NCBI GenBank assembly: GCA_951812925.1
Contig: OX638368.1
Location: 2,170,001-2,234,000 of the forward strand
From: Calliopum simillimum
Lineage: Eukaryota > Arthropoda > Insecta > Diptera > Lauxaniidae
DNA length: 64,000 nucleotides
Reading direction: 5' to 3'
Position 1 is the first letter of the stretch. Every line of letters starts with the position of its first letter. The position numbers were made by a program, and so were the translations under genes. This document shows, one piece after another, positions 11,289 to 21,559 of the stretch. The notes beneath the pieces were generated by a model, which saw only the letters and a list, made by a program, of their open reading frames with translations, was not told where the DNA came from and searched no databases.

Positions 11289-11390
11289 AAGTTATTTGGG
11301 AGAACACGCCCTGATAAGGTGGAAACACCTGCAATCGGTATTGAATTTGTTCCAAAGGAACAACTATACCAAATATCAATAAATAACACA

Positions 11391-11795
11391 AAACAACAAT
11401 TATGATATATCAATACGTATTAACACACAAATAAAACTGGCAAAAAGTCGGCTTCGCAGCCGGGCAAGGCTGGTGCAGTGGTAACGACTTATGCTACCAA
11501 CCTGGAGATCCTTGGTTCGTCTCCCGCCCAGACCAAAAACACAAAAAGTTTTCAAACTTACAATTTTTCAATTATAATTAATTTAGTAAAATAAATATAA
11601 TTATAATTACAACAAAAATAGTCTGATGAGTCTTTGTGGCGAAAGACGAAACATATGTCACTATAGCCGTGTTTTTAATCCGTTCCTTGATTTGTCATAA
11701 TTATGTGTTAGAAAAATGCATTGAAAGATTTATATGTAAATCGATCTTTGCAAATATATGACTAAAAAGTTCAATTAAATAAAATCAATTTTTAT
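11391..11795 (+). repeat. SINE-like unit with tRNA-like head, copy 2
   Basis: The tRNA-like body at 11462-11529 again has TGGTGCAGTGG and GGTTCGTCTCC. The downstream body, including AGTCTGATGAGTCTTTGTGG, and the tail match copy 1 in reverse. The likely origin is a pol III-transcribed tRNA-derived SINE. The anticodon stem is too altered to name the parent tRNA. Confidence 0.7.
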
Positions 11796-12084
11796 TTTAG
11801 AAAAAAACAAATTATTTTAATTACTTTTTATTGGTTGAAAAAAAAGAGCTAAAATCACTTTTTGGAGTTATCTCAGTAAAATGCAAATTCATCAACTTTT
11901 ACACTTCGCTGAGGAACGGAAAATTATTTTAACCCAAACAAAAAACATTTCCCCTTGTATTGAAGTATTCTCCGTTACACTGCATCAACAAAAACTCAAT
12001 AGCAACACTTGTAAAAATTGAATTTTGGCCAAAAAAGTGTGCCTTTTGACCTATAGTGCGAAGGTTCATTTACTTTATATTTTT

Positions 12085-12969
12085 ATACCTTACTCTCAGA
12101 GTATATTCAATTTGTAGCACTACAGGCTATTTAGTTTTGTTCAGGCCAGAGATAACACACTTAGTGCCGATTTTGCATCAGGTTTTTGCAAAATTTTTTC
12201 CCTAATTTGATCCACGATTTTTTAGCTCTGAAAATTTCATAAAGAAAAGTTGCATAAGTTGTTTTCGTACAATTTATATCCTACTTAAAGATATTTTCTT
12301 CATCTTTAGAACCTTATCTCTCTCGAAGGCACAACTTTTCACGGTTTGACTAGAACAAAAGTTCATAGCTATTATTGGAAGACCAAAAAACTGATTTTCT
12401 CGACCTTTCGTATCCGATATCTCACGAAGGCACCACCTCTCTAAAATAGAGCGGCCATTTATCATCCGACTTTGTTCTGCAAGGGCTCAAAATTTTTGTA
12501 ATGAGATATGTTACTCACATAAAATAATAAATTATGAACTCCTTGATTTTTTGGTCCGGAGAGGAGGTTATGGAGATATACCCTTATTTAAATAGCTTAT
12601 AACTCGGAAAGTAGGAATCGAATTGAAAAAGTAGAGCGTATAGGGCGATCTTACCTATCCGAATACATACATTGAGCAAGGATAACTTAGGATTCTGACA
12701 TAATAGAAAAAAACAAAGATTCGTAATTAGAAAGTCCCAATCCACTACAATCGGCTATCATTTTGTTTAAATGTAATTTTTTTAAATCAACAAATACACA
12801 AAAATACTAGAAATACCCGGAAAATGCTATACTGAAAGTGTTGTTTAAGATAAATCTAAGGATAGCAAATGTAAGTTCTGAGCAATAGCTGTGCGAGTTT
12901 GGACAAGTACCTCTCATACAAGAAAGGGAATTTAATTTTTGGCCAAGCCAATGATGCCACCCTTACTAG
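12085..12969 (+). mobile_element. Degenerate DINE-1-like Helitron copy
   Basis: The 5' end reads TATACCTTACTCTCAGAGTATATTC. The last 120 bases carry GTTTGGACAAGTACCTCTC, then GGCCAAGCCAATGATG and CACCCTTACTAG before a T-run, as in the other copies. The CTAG 3' end fits the Helitron CTRR rule, with a short TTGGCC-type hairpin just upstream. The middle is strongly diverged. Confidence 0.6.
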
Positions 12970-13769
12970 TTTTTTCTTAATTTTATTGTTTTATGTTGCT
13001 TCAACCGATTCGTGTGGCTATTGCCTGATATGTGCTGCAAGAAAAAAGTTTCCTTTCTCTCAAGAATAAGCAAAAAAAAAAATTATTAGGTGTCATTCAA
13101 TCCCTTCGATCGTCATAAATCACTTATCCTAACAAACTGGAAAAATTCACCAAAAGTTGTGGATAAAGCTAAATATAAATATTGTAATAAAATAGTATGG
13201 GCAAAAATGCATTATAAGCTTATTTGAAATTGATATTTTATTACAGAATTCAATTTTCAGTGAAGTTGAAGCGTTGACGATGAAGTAAAATGTGTTGACG
13301 CAGTCAAAGAGTTACAAAAGCAAAAGTTCAAACTTGCTTTTTTAAAGAAAATGCACTTTTGGTGCGGCTATATCTCGTTAATCGTCTGGATTTTGATTTC
13401 TTATCTTTCACTAAGTTGTAGCTGTAGCTGTAGTTATAACTAAAGGAAAGAAAGTGTTTACCGGACTGACCCAAAAAAATTGCATCTTGGGGTCGAGCCG
13501 AAAAAAATTTAATCAATTTGGTAATAGCTACCAAACCGTTCCGTATTTTACAAGACAATTAAAACAAAATTATAGCCAAAACTAAACTGAACAACTCTTT
13601 AGAGCATGCCAATAGCATTCGAGAACTGATTGACACTGAACCCAAATAGGGTTTTGCTAGTAACATCATGTAGAGCTTGTTTTTTTAAGCCTGATAAAAC
13701 TTGAAATTGTAAAAAATAACACAAAAAATTAAATTTTAATGAACATTGTTTCATTATACTCTGGTCATG

Positions 13770-13895
13770 AAGAGACTCACGTGACATTCGTGACATACGG
13801 TCAGCAGTGCTCGAAAAAGTGGCCCAAAATTGGACGCCTAGGATGCGCTTCGTCAAGAGCAGCCGCGGTGCCCAAATGTCCGGAATCATTATTAA
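13770..13895 (+). pseudogene. C-terminal fragment of a DD41D (rosa-type) mariner transposase
   Basis: The plus frame reads IRDIRSAVLEKVAQNWTPRM followed by RFVKSSRGAQMSGIIIKC. It lines up with the last 40 residues of the intact transposase at 18965-20050 (IRPHMLEKVVKNWTCRIGFI). The catalytic core is missing. The intact frame on the other strand is a shadow. Confidence 0.7.
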
Positions 13896-14084
13896 ATGTT
13901 AGTGCTATGTATTGATCTTTCGAATAAAAACAAAATTTTTGATTACAATTTAAATTTTTATGCTATTTTTTACAATTTCAAGTTCTATCGGTCTTAAAAA
14001 ACACTTTACTTTCAGGAACAGCATTCAAACAGTTGTTTAGATTCGATATCATATAAAATGTTGCACAATATAAAATACAGAACA

Positions 14085-14440
14085 AAATAATCCCAATGTG
14101 CACAAAAACGGTGACGATCCGTTTCGAACCCGTAACGTACATCAAAAACGAATTCAAAACGAATTTGCATTTAATAATGTTAATGCTGTGTTAAAAAAAA
14201 AAAAAAATAAACATTTTGAAGCGCTCTATTAACGATTAAAAAAATAAAAAGCAAAAAATATAACGATCTGCCTATGGTAGGATTCGAACCCGGGTAAAGC
14301 CGCTGTGACAGACCCGAAACGTACGTAAAAACGAATTCAAAACGTATTCGCTTTTAAAAATGTTAATGTTGTATATTAACAAAAACAAAATGTTTTGAAG
14401 CGCTTATTAGCAATTAAAAAATAAAGAAAAGGATAAAAAT
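14085..14440 (-). repeat. Two tRNA-derived SINE-like repeats in tandem
   Basis: The two direct copies share AACGAATTCAAAACG(A/T)ATT, TTTAA(T/A)AATGTTAATG and TTTTGAAGCGCT. On the minus strand the second carries GGGTTCGAATCCTACC, a good tRNA B-box, and the first a degraded GGGTTCGAAACGG. The A-box half is not clear. Confidence 0.55.
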
Positions 14441-14539
14441 CCAAATTTTGTATTTTTTTTTTTGAATACTTATAAAAAAAAACAACAGAAATTTGTTTAA
14501 TATACAAACTTTATACCCCAACATCAGATAAGTCTGCAT

Positions 14540-14621
14540 CATATAAGTCAATAGCCTAGTTGTCTAAAGTCTACTGTTTGTAAATTAATACCCCGGGAGC
14601 TCGGGTTCGCCTCCCGGTTGG
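14540..14621 (+). repeat. tRNA-derived SINE head interrupted by a transposon
   Basis: The AGCCTAGTTGTCTAAAG … CTCGGGTTCGCCTCCCGG arrangement has a B-box-like GGTTCGCCTCC and a short closing stem. The SINE body and its T-rich tail resume after 15698, on the far side of the element at 14624-15696. Confidence 0.5.
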
Positions 14622-14623
14622 TA

Positions 14624-15696
14624 GGGTAAGGGAGGGAAATATGGACCACCCATCTTTCTTTTTTTAAATAAAACCCAAAATACATAAAACAAAACAATTA
14701 ATTTTATGTCATTCAGTAAAGGAAACAATTTACCATTATTCTGATTCACTTTTAGATAAATATCTCATAAGGATAAAGAAAAAAAATTAAAAAACTGAAA
14801 ATACTCAAAATGAAGATAAAAAAAAAATGTAGTGTAATATGGTCTATATAGTCCATTTGGTACAGAAGTTGCATATAAAAATGTCACTTCCATATTTGGC
14901 ACATTTTCCATGACTCCAAGAACGTCAGATTACACATTCAACCCAAAATTCGCCACGTCGATCTTCTGAGTAAAGGGTATTACATTATATGCTGATGTGT
15001 GTACGCCTTAAGTTAGTTCTAAAAATACCATTGAAGTTTCTACTGATATTTTGTTATGGCAACACTATAAAACTAGTTCCGCTCTATCGTATTAAGTTTT
15101 CTTTCTGTTCAATAAATATCTGACTGTCGAACGCACGTCTCGTGTTTTATTTAAAGAACCAAGACATAACATATGCATTTTTTATAATTTTTTTCCTTTG
15201 TAGTTAACGAATTACATATAATGACCATCAGACTCGTCATGAAAACTGCAACAAGATTCCCCATCTGAAAAAGATGATAAATACATTTGTTTTTGAGGCT
15301 TTTTTCTTTGGTGGTCCATATTACCCACAGCACGTGTTGGTGAAATAAATGGTTTTTTTTTTCAAAAACTCTTTTGGTTAATGAACTTATTTGTGCTAAT
15401 AAATTATAAATGGTATTCACTGACTTTATATAATTAACCATTTATTTAAAAACGCGATGTCTTTAAAGTGAAATAATGAAATATACTCACTAAAAAAAAA
15501 TTATCACTGATCTTTTTTTTAGAAAAATCAACTTTACAGAAACATGCGACTTCAGCGAACGCTAAAATCGCCCCATTATAAGCTTTAGGTATTAGCGTTA
15601 AGTTTGAACATGAATAACGGTAAATCCTATGTATGCAGTGGGAAATAACCGTGTGGTCCATATTACCCACGTAGTCCATATTTCCCTCCCTTACTC
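14624..15696 (-). mobile_element. Tc1/mariner/pogo-type DNA transposon with TA duplication
   Basis: The left end GGGTAAGGGAGGGAAATATG (14624) and right end GAGTAAGGGAGGGAAATATG (complement, ending 15696) are inverted repeats about 22 bp long, each flanked by TA (14622-14623, 15697-15698). The subterminal motif GGTCCATATTACCCA recurs at about 15313 and 15655. On the minus strand near 15325-15214 a frame reads QRKKPQKQMYLSSFSDGESC then HDESD and a stop, which looks like an acidic transposase tail. No catalytic domain survives in the 1073 bp. Confidence 0.75.
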
Positions 15697-15744
15697 TAGT
15701 GAATTTATTTTTTTTTCTTTTTTTTTTATTAAAAAAATTCGTAA

Positions 15745-15838
15745 GCTCGAATTCAGTCAGTAACGGATCCGTAACGAGTAAAAAATACGAGAATATGAAC
15801 CCGTTAAGGATTCGGAACGGGTCCGTTTGGCGCACTGG
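15745..15838. mobile_element. Half copy of the 47285-47475 MITE family
   Basis: CAGTAACGGATCCGTAACG, a GAATATGAACC stretch and the end GGCGCACTGGGAT match the right half of the MITE at 47285-47475. The left inverted half is absent. Confidence 0.65.
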
Positions 15839-16233
15839 GATGTTAAAAAATGCATACCTTATTGTGGTGATGGGGTGAGTACATACGTACTTTGAAAAAT
15901 AACAAATTCATAAAAGAGAATGAAGAAGAATTTCTTTGATAAAGTTTCTGTGTGGAATCGGTTCGAAAAAAAAAGTATCACAGAATGCCAAAACAAAACC
16001 GCACGAGTACCAAACAATTAATATACATACAAACATATGCAAATAAAAAATATAACAAAATAAATATGGCAAAAAATAAAAATAAATACTGCGTCGTAGA
16101 ATACGCATACAGACAAATAATCTCGAATTTTTTTAATTTAAACAGCAAAAAATTAAAAAATTTAAAGAAAAATAAAGGAATGAAAATAAATACAATAATT
16201 ATTGACTTACATAAAATAATTAAAAAACAAGTA

Positions 16234-16661
16234 TGTACGTTAGACTGGTTTAAAGTTGTATGGAAAAAAATAAAGTTTCTCTTTGATGTAAATAAGCACC
16301 ATGTATAATTTGATCCCTTTTAGAGAACATTTGATGCATCCCAAACGATTTGAAAAGCTGAAAAGTGGTCCAGAATATGAAAAAATTTTTGTTTTAAAAA
16401 TTAAACTGTTCAACTTTATATATGGATTTTGAGCTGCTAAATTCGAAACTCTATATAAAAAGTTCAACAGTTTGAATATTGAAACAAATATTTTCCCTTG
16501 CTCCGGACCACATTTCGGTTTTCAAAAGGGTTGGATGCATCAAATGTTCTCTGAAATGGAGAAGAATTTTACATGGTGCTTACTACATCAAAGAGTAACT
16601 TTTTGTGCCATGGGAATGCAATTCCAAACAATTTTAAAGTTTTAAGCCACCCTAATGTGCA
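16234..16661. mobile_element. Palindromic MITE with TA duplication (428 bp)
   Basis: The ends TGTACGTTAGACTGGTTTAA and TGCACATTAGGGTGGCTTAA (complement) are flanked by TA on both sides. Inner arms of about 130 bp also match in inverted orientation: TCTTTGATGTAAATAAGCACC … AGAGAACATTTGATGCATCC on the left and its complement at 16520-16610. A related single arm lies at 38730-38800. Confidence 0.8.
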
Positions 16662-16850
16662 TAAAAATAAAGCAAAAAACAATACAATTATAGCTCTGAC
16701 GCAGACTTTTATATTTTGTTTATATAGAAAAAAAAAAAAAAAATAATAATTAGCAGATTTCTAGTGTGTATATTCAATTATTTAAAAACAATAATTTAAT
16801 CAATTTCTATATGTACATTAAGATGGCTCAACTTGTATTAAGAAATTTGA

Positions 16851-17273
16851 CCGGTCTGGCTCAGCGAAAATCGCAGAGTTTGTACAGTTTGGAGAATTTT
16901 TGCCAAAGAAAGTATATATTTTCAGTGCAGTTTAACCCCCCCCCCCCTCGATAATTACGATTATCAAGACGGTTACGATAATTAAGACTAGGAAAATCTG
17001 AAATTTTCTGCGAAATAATACCAAGTCAGAGTTTTTTACCGGAGTAATCTTTATTGTATGAAAAATAAAGTGTGAAAAGTCCATTGCAAAATTGTGTTCC
17101 CATAAAAAGTAATTCAAGGTCGAAAAATGCAAAAATCACTTTTAATACAAAATTATAAGAACAAATCTAATTTTATAATTATCGTGGGGTAAACTGCACT
17201 GTAAATATATACTTTCTTCGGCAAAAAATCTCCATATTATCCAAGCTTTACGATTTTTGCTGAGCGAGACCGG
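16851..17273. mobile_element. Inverted-repeat element (about 420 bp)
   Basis: ACCGGTCTGGCTCAGCGAAA at the left is answered by the complement of TTTTTGCTGAGCGAGACCGG at the right. The arms of about 110 bp share AAGAAAGTATATATTT and CAGTGCAGTTTA. A C-run lies at 16937-16949. The centre contains AAAAGTCCATTGCAAAATTG, which is related to the termini of the 8-kb element. Confidence 0.7.
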
Positions 17274-17894
17274 TATCGTAATGTACACACATATGCTGTT
17301 TTCTTATGAACAATAGTCATAAAGTGCAATTGCCAATAATGTTGTTTCAAAGGTGCATAAGGGACATTCTTTTACAAACCGCATTGTACTAATTGTTTTG
17401 CACTACATATGTTTCAGTGAAATTATTAAATAAGTCCTAATACAAATTGATTGCCAATGAATCTCCAGATTAGCCAAACTTTTTTGTATTTAATGGTGAT
17501 TTGATGAAATGGATTTTGATGAAAACATCTTACTACTTTTTATAGTTCCCACAACGGTTTTCTACTTGTTCCAAAGACGAGTTATACAAAAGATATTTTA
17601 ACCCTTTTGGTCTACCTTTTTGCTTCTCATCCTAAAAATCCAATTTTTTGTTTTTTTGTTACTTATGGTCATATAATGCTTAATCAATCAAAAGTTTTCG
17701 AAAATTTTTTTTCTAAGTACGACTTTTAGGATGTAGCCATATGGCAACACATATTCTAAGTGGTTTGAAAATATCGAAAATAATTTCATTTCATGGGTTT
17801 AAAATACATATAGGTAATGAATAATATATGAACTAATTTTAGAATAAACTAAAAATAAATTTTGGGCTGAATATAATCATAAGCACATTTTTTT

Positions 17895-18261
17895 GTACCC
17901 TGCACCCGGGGCATATTCGCTTTGTACTTCTGTTTGTATGCGTTACGAAGGAGGCATAGCAGGTATAGAAAAGTATATATGTATATTATAGATCAGCGTC
18001 ACCTATGCGTCGATATAGTTAGGTCGGGCTGCCTATTTGCCCATTCGTCTGGTTATCTGTCTATCTATTTATGTATCTAAATATATGTCTGACCACCTGC
18101 CCGTCTTTAGAAATCACGATTACTTGAAAATGATTCAAGATAACTGGATGAAATTGTCAAAAAAGGCGCAGGAAGTTGTCCTTAAAATTGTGCGACCTCT
18201 GAACTATATTTTTGCACATTGTTTTTTTTTTTTTTTTTTTTTCAAATATAAGATTTTAAAT
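17895..18261 (+). mobile_element. 5' part of a DINE-1-like Helitron, cut by the 8-kb element
   Basis: It starts GTACCCTGCACCCGGGGC, then GCGTTACGAAGGAGGC, AGCAGGTATAGAAAAG and a CTG-rich core (GTCTGGTTATCTGTCTATC). These match the order in the copy at 55868-56624. It is interrupted by the 8-kb element, which starts at 18267. Confidence 0.7.
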
Positions 18262-18858
18262 GGGTTCACGCCTGTCCTGTGGGTGATTTGAATAAATTTT
18301 TGGAGTACTCCATTTTTTTTTACGGAATTCAGTTAAACATCGTATTTCAACATGTTTTCAATAAAAAATTTCAAAATCCTTAGAGCACTTCGGAAATGAT
18401 CGGCTAACGAACGATTTCCAAGTTGCCTTAGCCGAAGCAAATAAGGATAATTTTGAAAAATTGTTCCAAATGAATTTTTTTTTTTCCAGAATTGTATTCA
18501 CTAATGCATACAAAATAACGTGAGAAAAGTACATTGCAAATCGTATGCCCAAAAAAAGTAATTCAAGGTCAAAAGTTGCGAAAATTATTTTTTTTCAATT
18601 ATTTCGCTTACGGCTGCAATTACGACAAATAGTGGTCGACAGTTATTTACTGAGTTAACAGTTGTTTAGCTTTAATGATTTACTACGAAAAAGTCTCATA
18701 AATTTTTTTTCTATAACTCATGGTTTAGGAGGTATGTCAATTTAAAACAGTTTTGAAAATTCGCAATTTTTATATGTTGTACTTTTTAAATTGAGATAAC
18801 TCTCGAAAGACTAATCGCACAAAAAAAAAAATTATGTACTTATTTGTAGAAAATTATA

Positions 18859-20162
18859 AAGGGTATTTTTTTTAGAGGTATAGAACTTCGAATTGAAATA
18901 AAACACAAGAAAATCGTTTTAATGTCCATCAATTTGGCTTTATTGGAAGGATAATTTTATGCCATTAATGTTTAAATATGATTTCGGGCATGTGGCCGCC
19001 GCTGCTGGCTCGAATAAAGCCAATTCTACAGGTCCAATTTTTAACCACTTTTTCGAGCATATGGGGCCGTATGTCGGCAATAACGCCACGAATGTTGGCT
19101 TCCAAGTCCCCTAACGTTTCTGGTTTGTTGGCGTAGACGAGCGACTTAACATATCCCCAAAGAAAATAATCCAATGGTGTCAAATCACACGATCTTGGTG
19201 GCCAATTGACAGGTCCATTCCGCGAAATTATGCGCTCATCGAATGTTTCCTTCAATAAATCTATTGTGACGTGCGCTGTGTGGCATGTAGCGCCGTCTTG
19301 TTGGAACCACAACTCATCCACATTCATGCCATCCAATTCGGGAACAAAATAGTCGGTTATCATGGCTCTATACCGGTCTCCATTAACGGTAACTGACTCT
19401 CCAGCATTATTTCGGAAGAAGTATGGCCAAATGACTCCACCAGCCCATAGAGCACACCAAACAGTCAGTTTTTGTGGATGTAATGGCGTCTCAAGGGTCT
19501 CATGTGGATTCTCTTCACTCCAAATGCGGCAATTTTGCTTGTTGACGTAGCCATTCAACCAAAAATGAGCCTCATCACTGAACAAAATTTTGCGATGAAA
19601 ATCAGCATCGAGATCAATCTCATTTTCGGCCCATACACCAAAATCACGACGCATTGCATGGTCTCGCGGCTTTAATTCTTGCACAAGCTGGATCTTGTAA
19701 GGTCGCAAGCCAAGATCTTTGCGCAAAATCTTCCATAAAGTTGATGGACAAAGCTCCAATTGCTGTGCACGGTGGCGAATCGATTCATTCGGGTCCTCTT
19801 CAACATTTTGCTCTACAGCGGCAATTGTTTCTTCGGTGCGCACTGTTCGACATCTCTGCGGATGCGTATTATCACATAGAGTAAACGTAGTGCGAAAACG
19901 ACCCATGGTTAACCGAATTAATTGCTCTGATGGACGATTATGTCGACCATAAAATGGACGGAGCATGCGGTAAACTTCGCGAACTGAACCATTATTTTCG
20001 AAATAAGTTTGCACGATTTGCAAGCGTTGTTCTTTTGTCAACCTGTTCATGATGAAATGGCAAACCAAACTGAACATAAATGACATTAGAGTTGCCAGAT
20101 TTGACCACAAAATGCCAGTTTTATCTCTATTCGAAAAACAAACCTCTAAAAAAAAACACCCT
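18859..20162 (-). mobile_element. mariner element, DD41D (rosa-type), complete (1304 bp)
   Basis: The ends AAGGGTATTTTTTTTAGAGG (left) and AGGGTGTTTTTTTTAGAGGT (complement, right) are flanked by TA at 18857-18858 and 20163-20164. The uninterrupted target is still visible in the opposite arm near 24345 (GGAAATATAATTTTC), so the insertion limits are certain to a base or so. Confidence 0.9.
18965..20050 (-). CDS. mariner transposase, DD41D type, intact
   Basis: An uninterrupted 361-codon frame starts at MNRLTKEQRLQIVQTYFENN. A longer frame from 20110 adds 20 residues that read like terminal sequence, so I chose 20050. The N-terminal half is the paired-type HTH DNA-binding region. The catalytic aspartates are in ILFSDEAHFW, ELWFQQDGATCHTA and LTPLDYFLWGY. 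Counting between the second and third gives 41 residues, the DD41D signature of the rosa group described from tephritids. The protein would cut and rejoin its own ends at TA. No stop or frameshift is seen, so activity is possible. Confidence 0.92.
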   Translation of the reverse strand: MNRLTKEQRLQIVQTYFENNGSVREVYRMLRPFYGRHNRPSEQLIRLTMGRFRTTFTLCDNTHPQRCRTVRTEETIAAVEQNVEEDPNESIRHRAQQLELCPSTLWKILRKDLGLRPYKIQLVQELKPRDHAMRRDFGVWAENEIDLDADFHRKILFSDEAHFWLNGYVNKQNCRIWSEENPHETLETPLHPQKLTVWCALWAGGVIWPYFFRNNAGESVTVNGDRYRAMITDYFVPELDGMNVDELWFQQDGATCHTAHVTIDLLKETFDERIISRNGPVNWPPRSCDLTPLDYFLWGYVKSLVYANKPETLGDLEANIRGVIADIRPHMLEKVVKNWTCRIGFIRASSGGHMPEIIFKH

Positions 20163-20397
20163 TATTTCCTACAATTCACTCTCAGCTTTGTTTTTCGTAC
20201 GACCTATGGTTTAGGAGATATCTTTCACAAACCGTTCAAGTTTTGGAAAACTAATTTTTAAAGAAAATCTCCAGAGCTGTTTTTCGTTCGATAAAAAGTA
20301 ACGGGATCTATTTTATTAAAATGTACATGATATACAAATAATATTTGGTACATATATACGAAATAATTATCGTTAAATTTTTTTACTTGAAAAAAAA

Positions 20398-21055
20398 CTA
20401 GTAAGGGTGTAAATTTTGGCCTGGCCAAAAAATAAATACCCTACACTGCAGTATTTTGAAAATTTTGCTTATATGAGAGGTGCCACGCCCTCTTGTCCGA
20501 GTACACCCAGTTTTTGTTCAGAGCTTGCATATATAGTTTTTAGTGTCAGAGTGAAATTAAGTTGGATTATCTCAAAAAACTTTTTCAGTATAGCATTTTG
20601 AAACTTTTGCTTATATGGGAGGTGCCACGCCCCCTTGTACGATTTCAACCAATTTTTGCTGAGAGCTTTCATTTATAATTTTTAGTGTCTGAGTCGAAGT
20701 TGGTTCGAATATTTTAAAAAACGCTTTCAGTATAGCGTTTTGAAGCTTTTGCTTGTATGGGAGGTGCCACGCCCTCTTGTCCGAATTCGCTCAGTTTTTT
20801 AACAGAGCTTGCGCTTACAATTTGTAGTACTTATGTGTATTGTGGTTGCATTGTCGTGAAAAATACTCCTAAAATTGCATTTTGAATATGATTTTTGTAT
20901 GGGCGGTAGGCGTGTCTGTTGACCGATTTTGCTCATTTTCAATCTCCCGAGCTAACTTTGACGACGGATGCAGTGTACCAAATTTCATTGAATTATCTTG
21001 CTCAGTTTTCCCAAAAAGTGTATTTCAACACACAGCCAGCCACCCAGCCAGCCAC

Positions 21056-21090
<35 letters not shown>

Positions 21091-21237
21091 CCCAGCCAGC
21101 CAGACAGACGGACATGGCTATATCGACTCAGGAGGTGACGCTGATCAAGAATATATATACTTTTCTATATCTGCCACGCCTCCTTCTCTGCGTTACAAAC
21201 GGAAGGACAAAGTGAATATACCCTGGGTGTAGGGTAT
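20398..21237 (-). mobile_element. DINE-1/INE-1-like Helitron copy, full length (about 840 bp)
   Basis: Read on the minus strand it begins TATACCCTACACCCAGGG, passes TTCACTTTGTCCTTCCGT, GGAGGCGTGGC and TATATATTCTTGATCAGCG, and ends in a TTTTTTGGCCAGGCCAAA hairpin with CACCCTTACTAG. The CTAG end and T-run target fit Helitron-type insertion. The core has a tandem CTGG array (21031-21105 on plus). The opposite arm of the 8-kb element shows the undisturbed T-run target. Confidence 0.85.
21031..21105. repeat. CCAG tandem microsatellite in the Helitron core
   Basis: The plus strand repeats CCAG/CCAC about 17 times. DINE-1-type elements characteristically carry a short tandem array in their core, so this is part of the element. 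Confidence 0.9.
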
Positions 21238-21324
21238 AAAAAAATAAATTGCGGACATTCACGTCATCAAAACTAATCAAAAATACACCAAAACTAAACG
21301 AAAATAAATTTTTTATTCAAAACT

Positions 21325-21525
21325 TAAAGAATTCAAAATAAAACTATTTGAATTTTTACACACAGTACTATGTAAAATATTTCACTCAGTAACATATCAA
21401 ATTTTGTCACCATTTATACATTGTTGTGAGAATTTGAAACATTTTTCAGTAAAATTTCTTACACAGTACTGTATGACTTCTTTTTTACACAGTATGTTTA
21501 AGTTTCACACAGTTTAATTTATGGA
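21325..21525. repeat. Clustered ACACAGTA-type short motifs beside the transposase gene
   Basis: Four close variants of ACACAGTA occur: CACACAGTACTATG at about 21360, ACACAGTACTGTATG at about 21462, TTACACAGTATG at about 21486 and TCACACAGTTTA at about 21506. They lie just past the C-terminal end of the decayed transposase gene, so they could be subterminal transposase-binding repeats. Confidence 0.4.
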
Positions 21526-21559
21526 TTTACAAAAAATAGATTATATATAATTTTACCGA

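Larger units (their letters stand above)
9866..12063. mobile_element. Non-autonomous DNA transposon, 40-bp perfect TIRs, 5-bp TSD (Transib-like)
   Basis: Bases 9871-9910 and 12019-12058 are perfect 40-base reverse complements, beginning CACTATAGGTCAAAAGGCAC. Outside them CGAAG is duplicated (9866-9870 and 12059-12063). Closing the element at that duplication rebuilds an 11-bp-arm palindrome, AACCTTCGGCT with CA as its loop, which supports the boundary. A CAC start with a 5-bp target duplication is the Transib pattern; CACTA elements also start this way but duplicate 3 bp. No transposase frame remains inside. The 2188-bp interior carries a pair of inverted tRNA-like units. Confidence 0.85.
18267..21256. 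repeat. Left long terminal inverted repeat, split by two insertions
   Basis: The arm segments are 18267-18858, 20163-20397 and about 21238-21256. They align base by base with the complement of 24115-26228. Examples are GAGCACTTCGGAAATGATCG near 18382, ACTGAGTTAACAGTTG near 18650 and CTCTCAGCTTTGTTTTTCG near 20180. Confidence 0.9.

Noticed and set aside
11462..11529. A possible functional tRNA gene.
   Set aside because: The A- and B-box-like sequences are present, but the anticodon arm does not fold well and the unit is part of a longer repeated SINE-like sequence.
15446..15835. A 129-codon minus-strand frame across the right end of the 14624-15696 element.
   Set aside because: It runs through the transposon terminus into a neighbouring SINE tail and MITE half, so it is a chance fusion of repeats.
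19362..19952. Plus-strand frames of 62-77 codons opposite the DD41D transposase.
   Set aside because: They are antisense shadows of an intact, well-recognised gene.
21031..21105. A CCAG repeat first suspected to be a CRISPR-like or satellite array.
   Set aside because: A 4-bp microsatellite without spacers, and it belongs to the core of a Helitron-like element.
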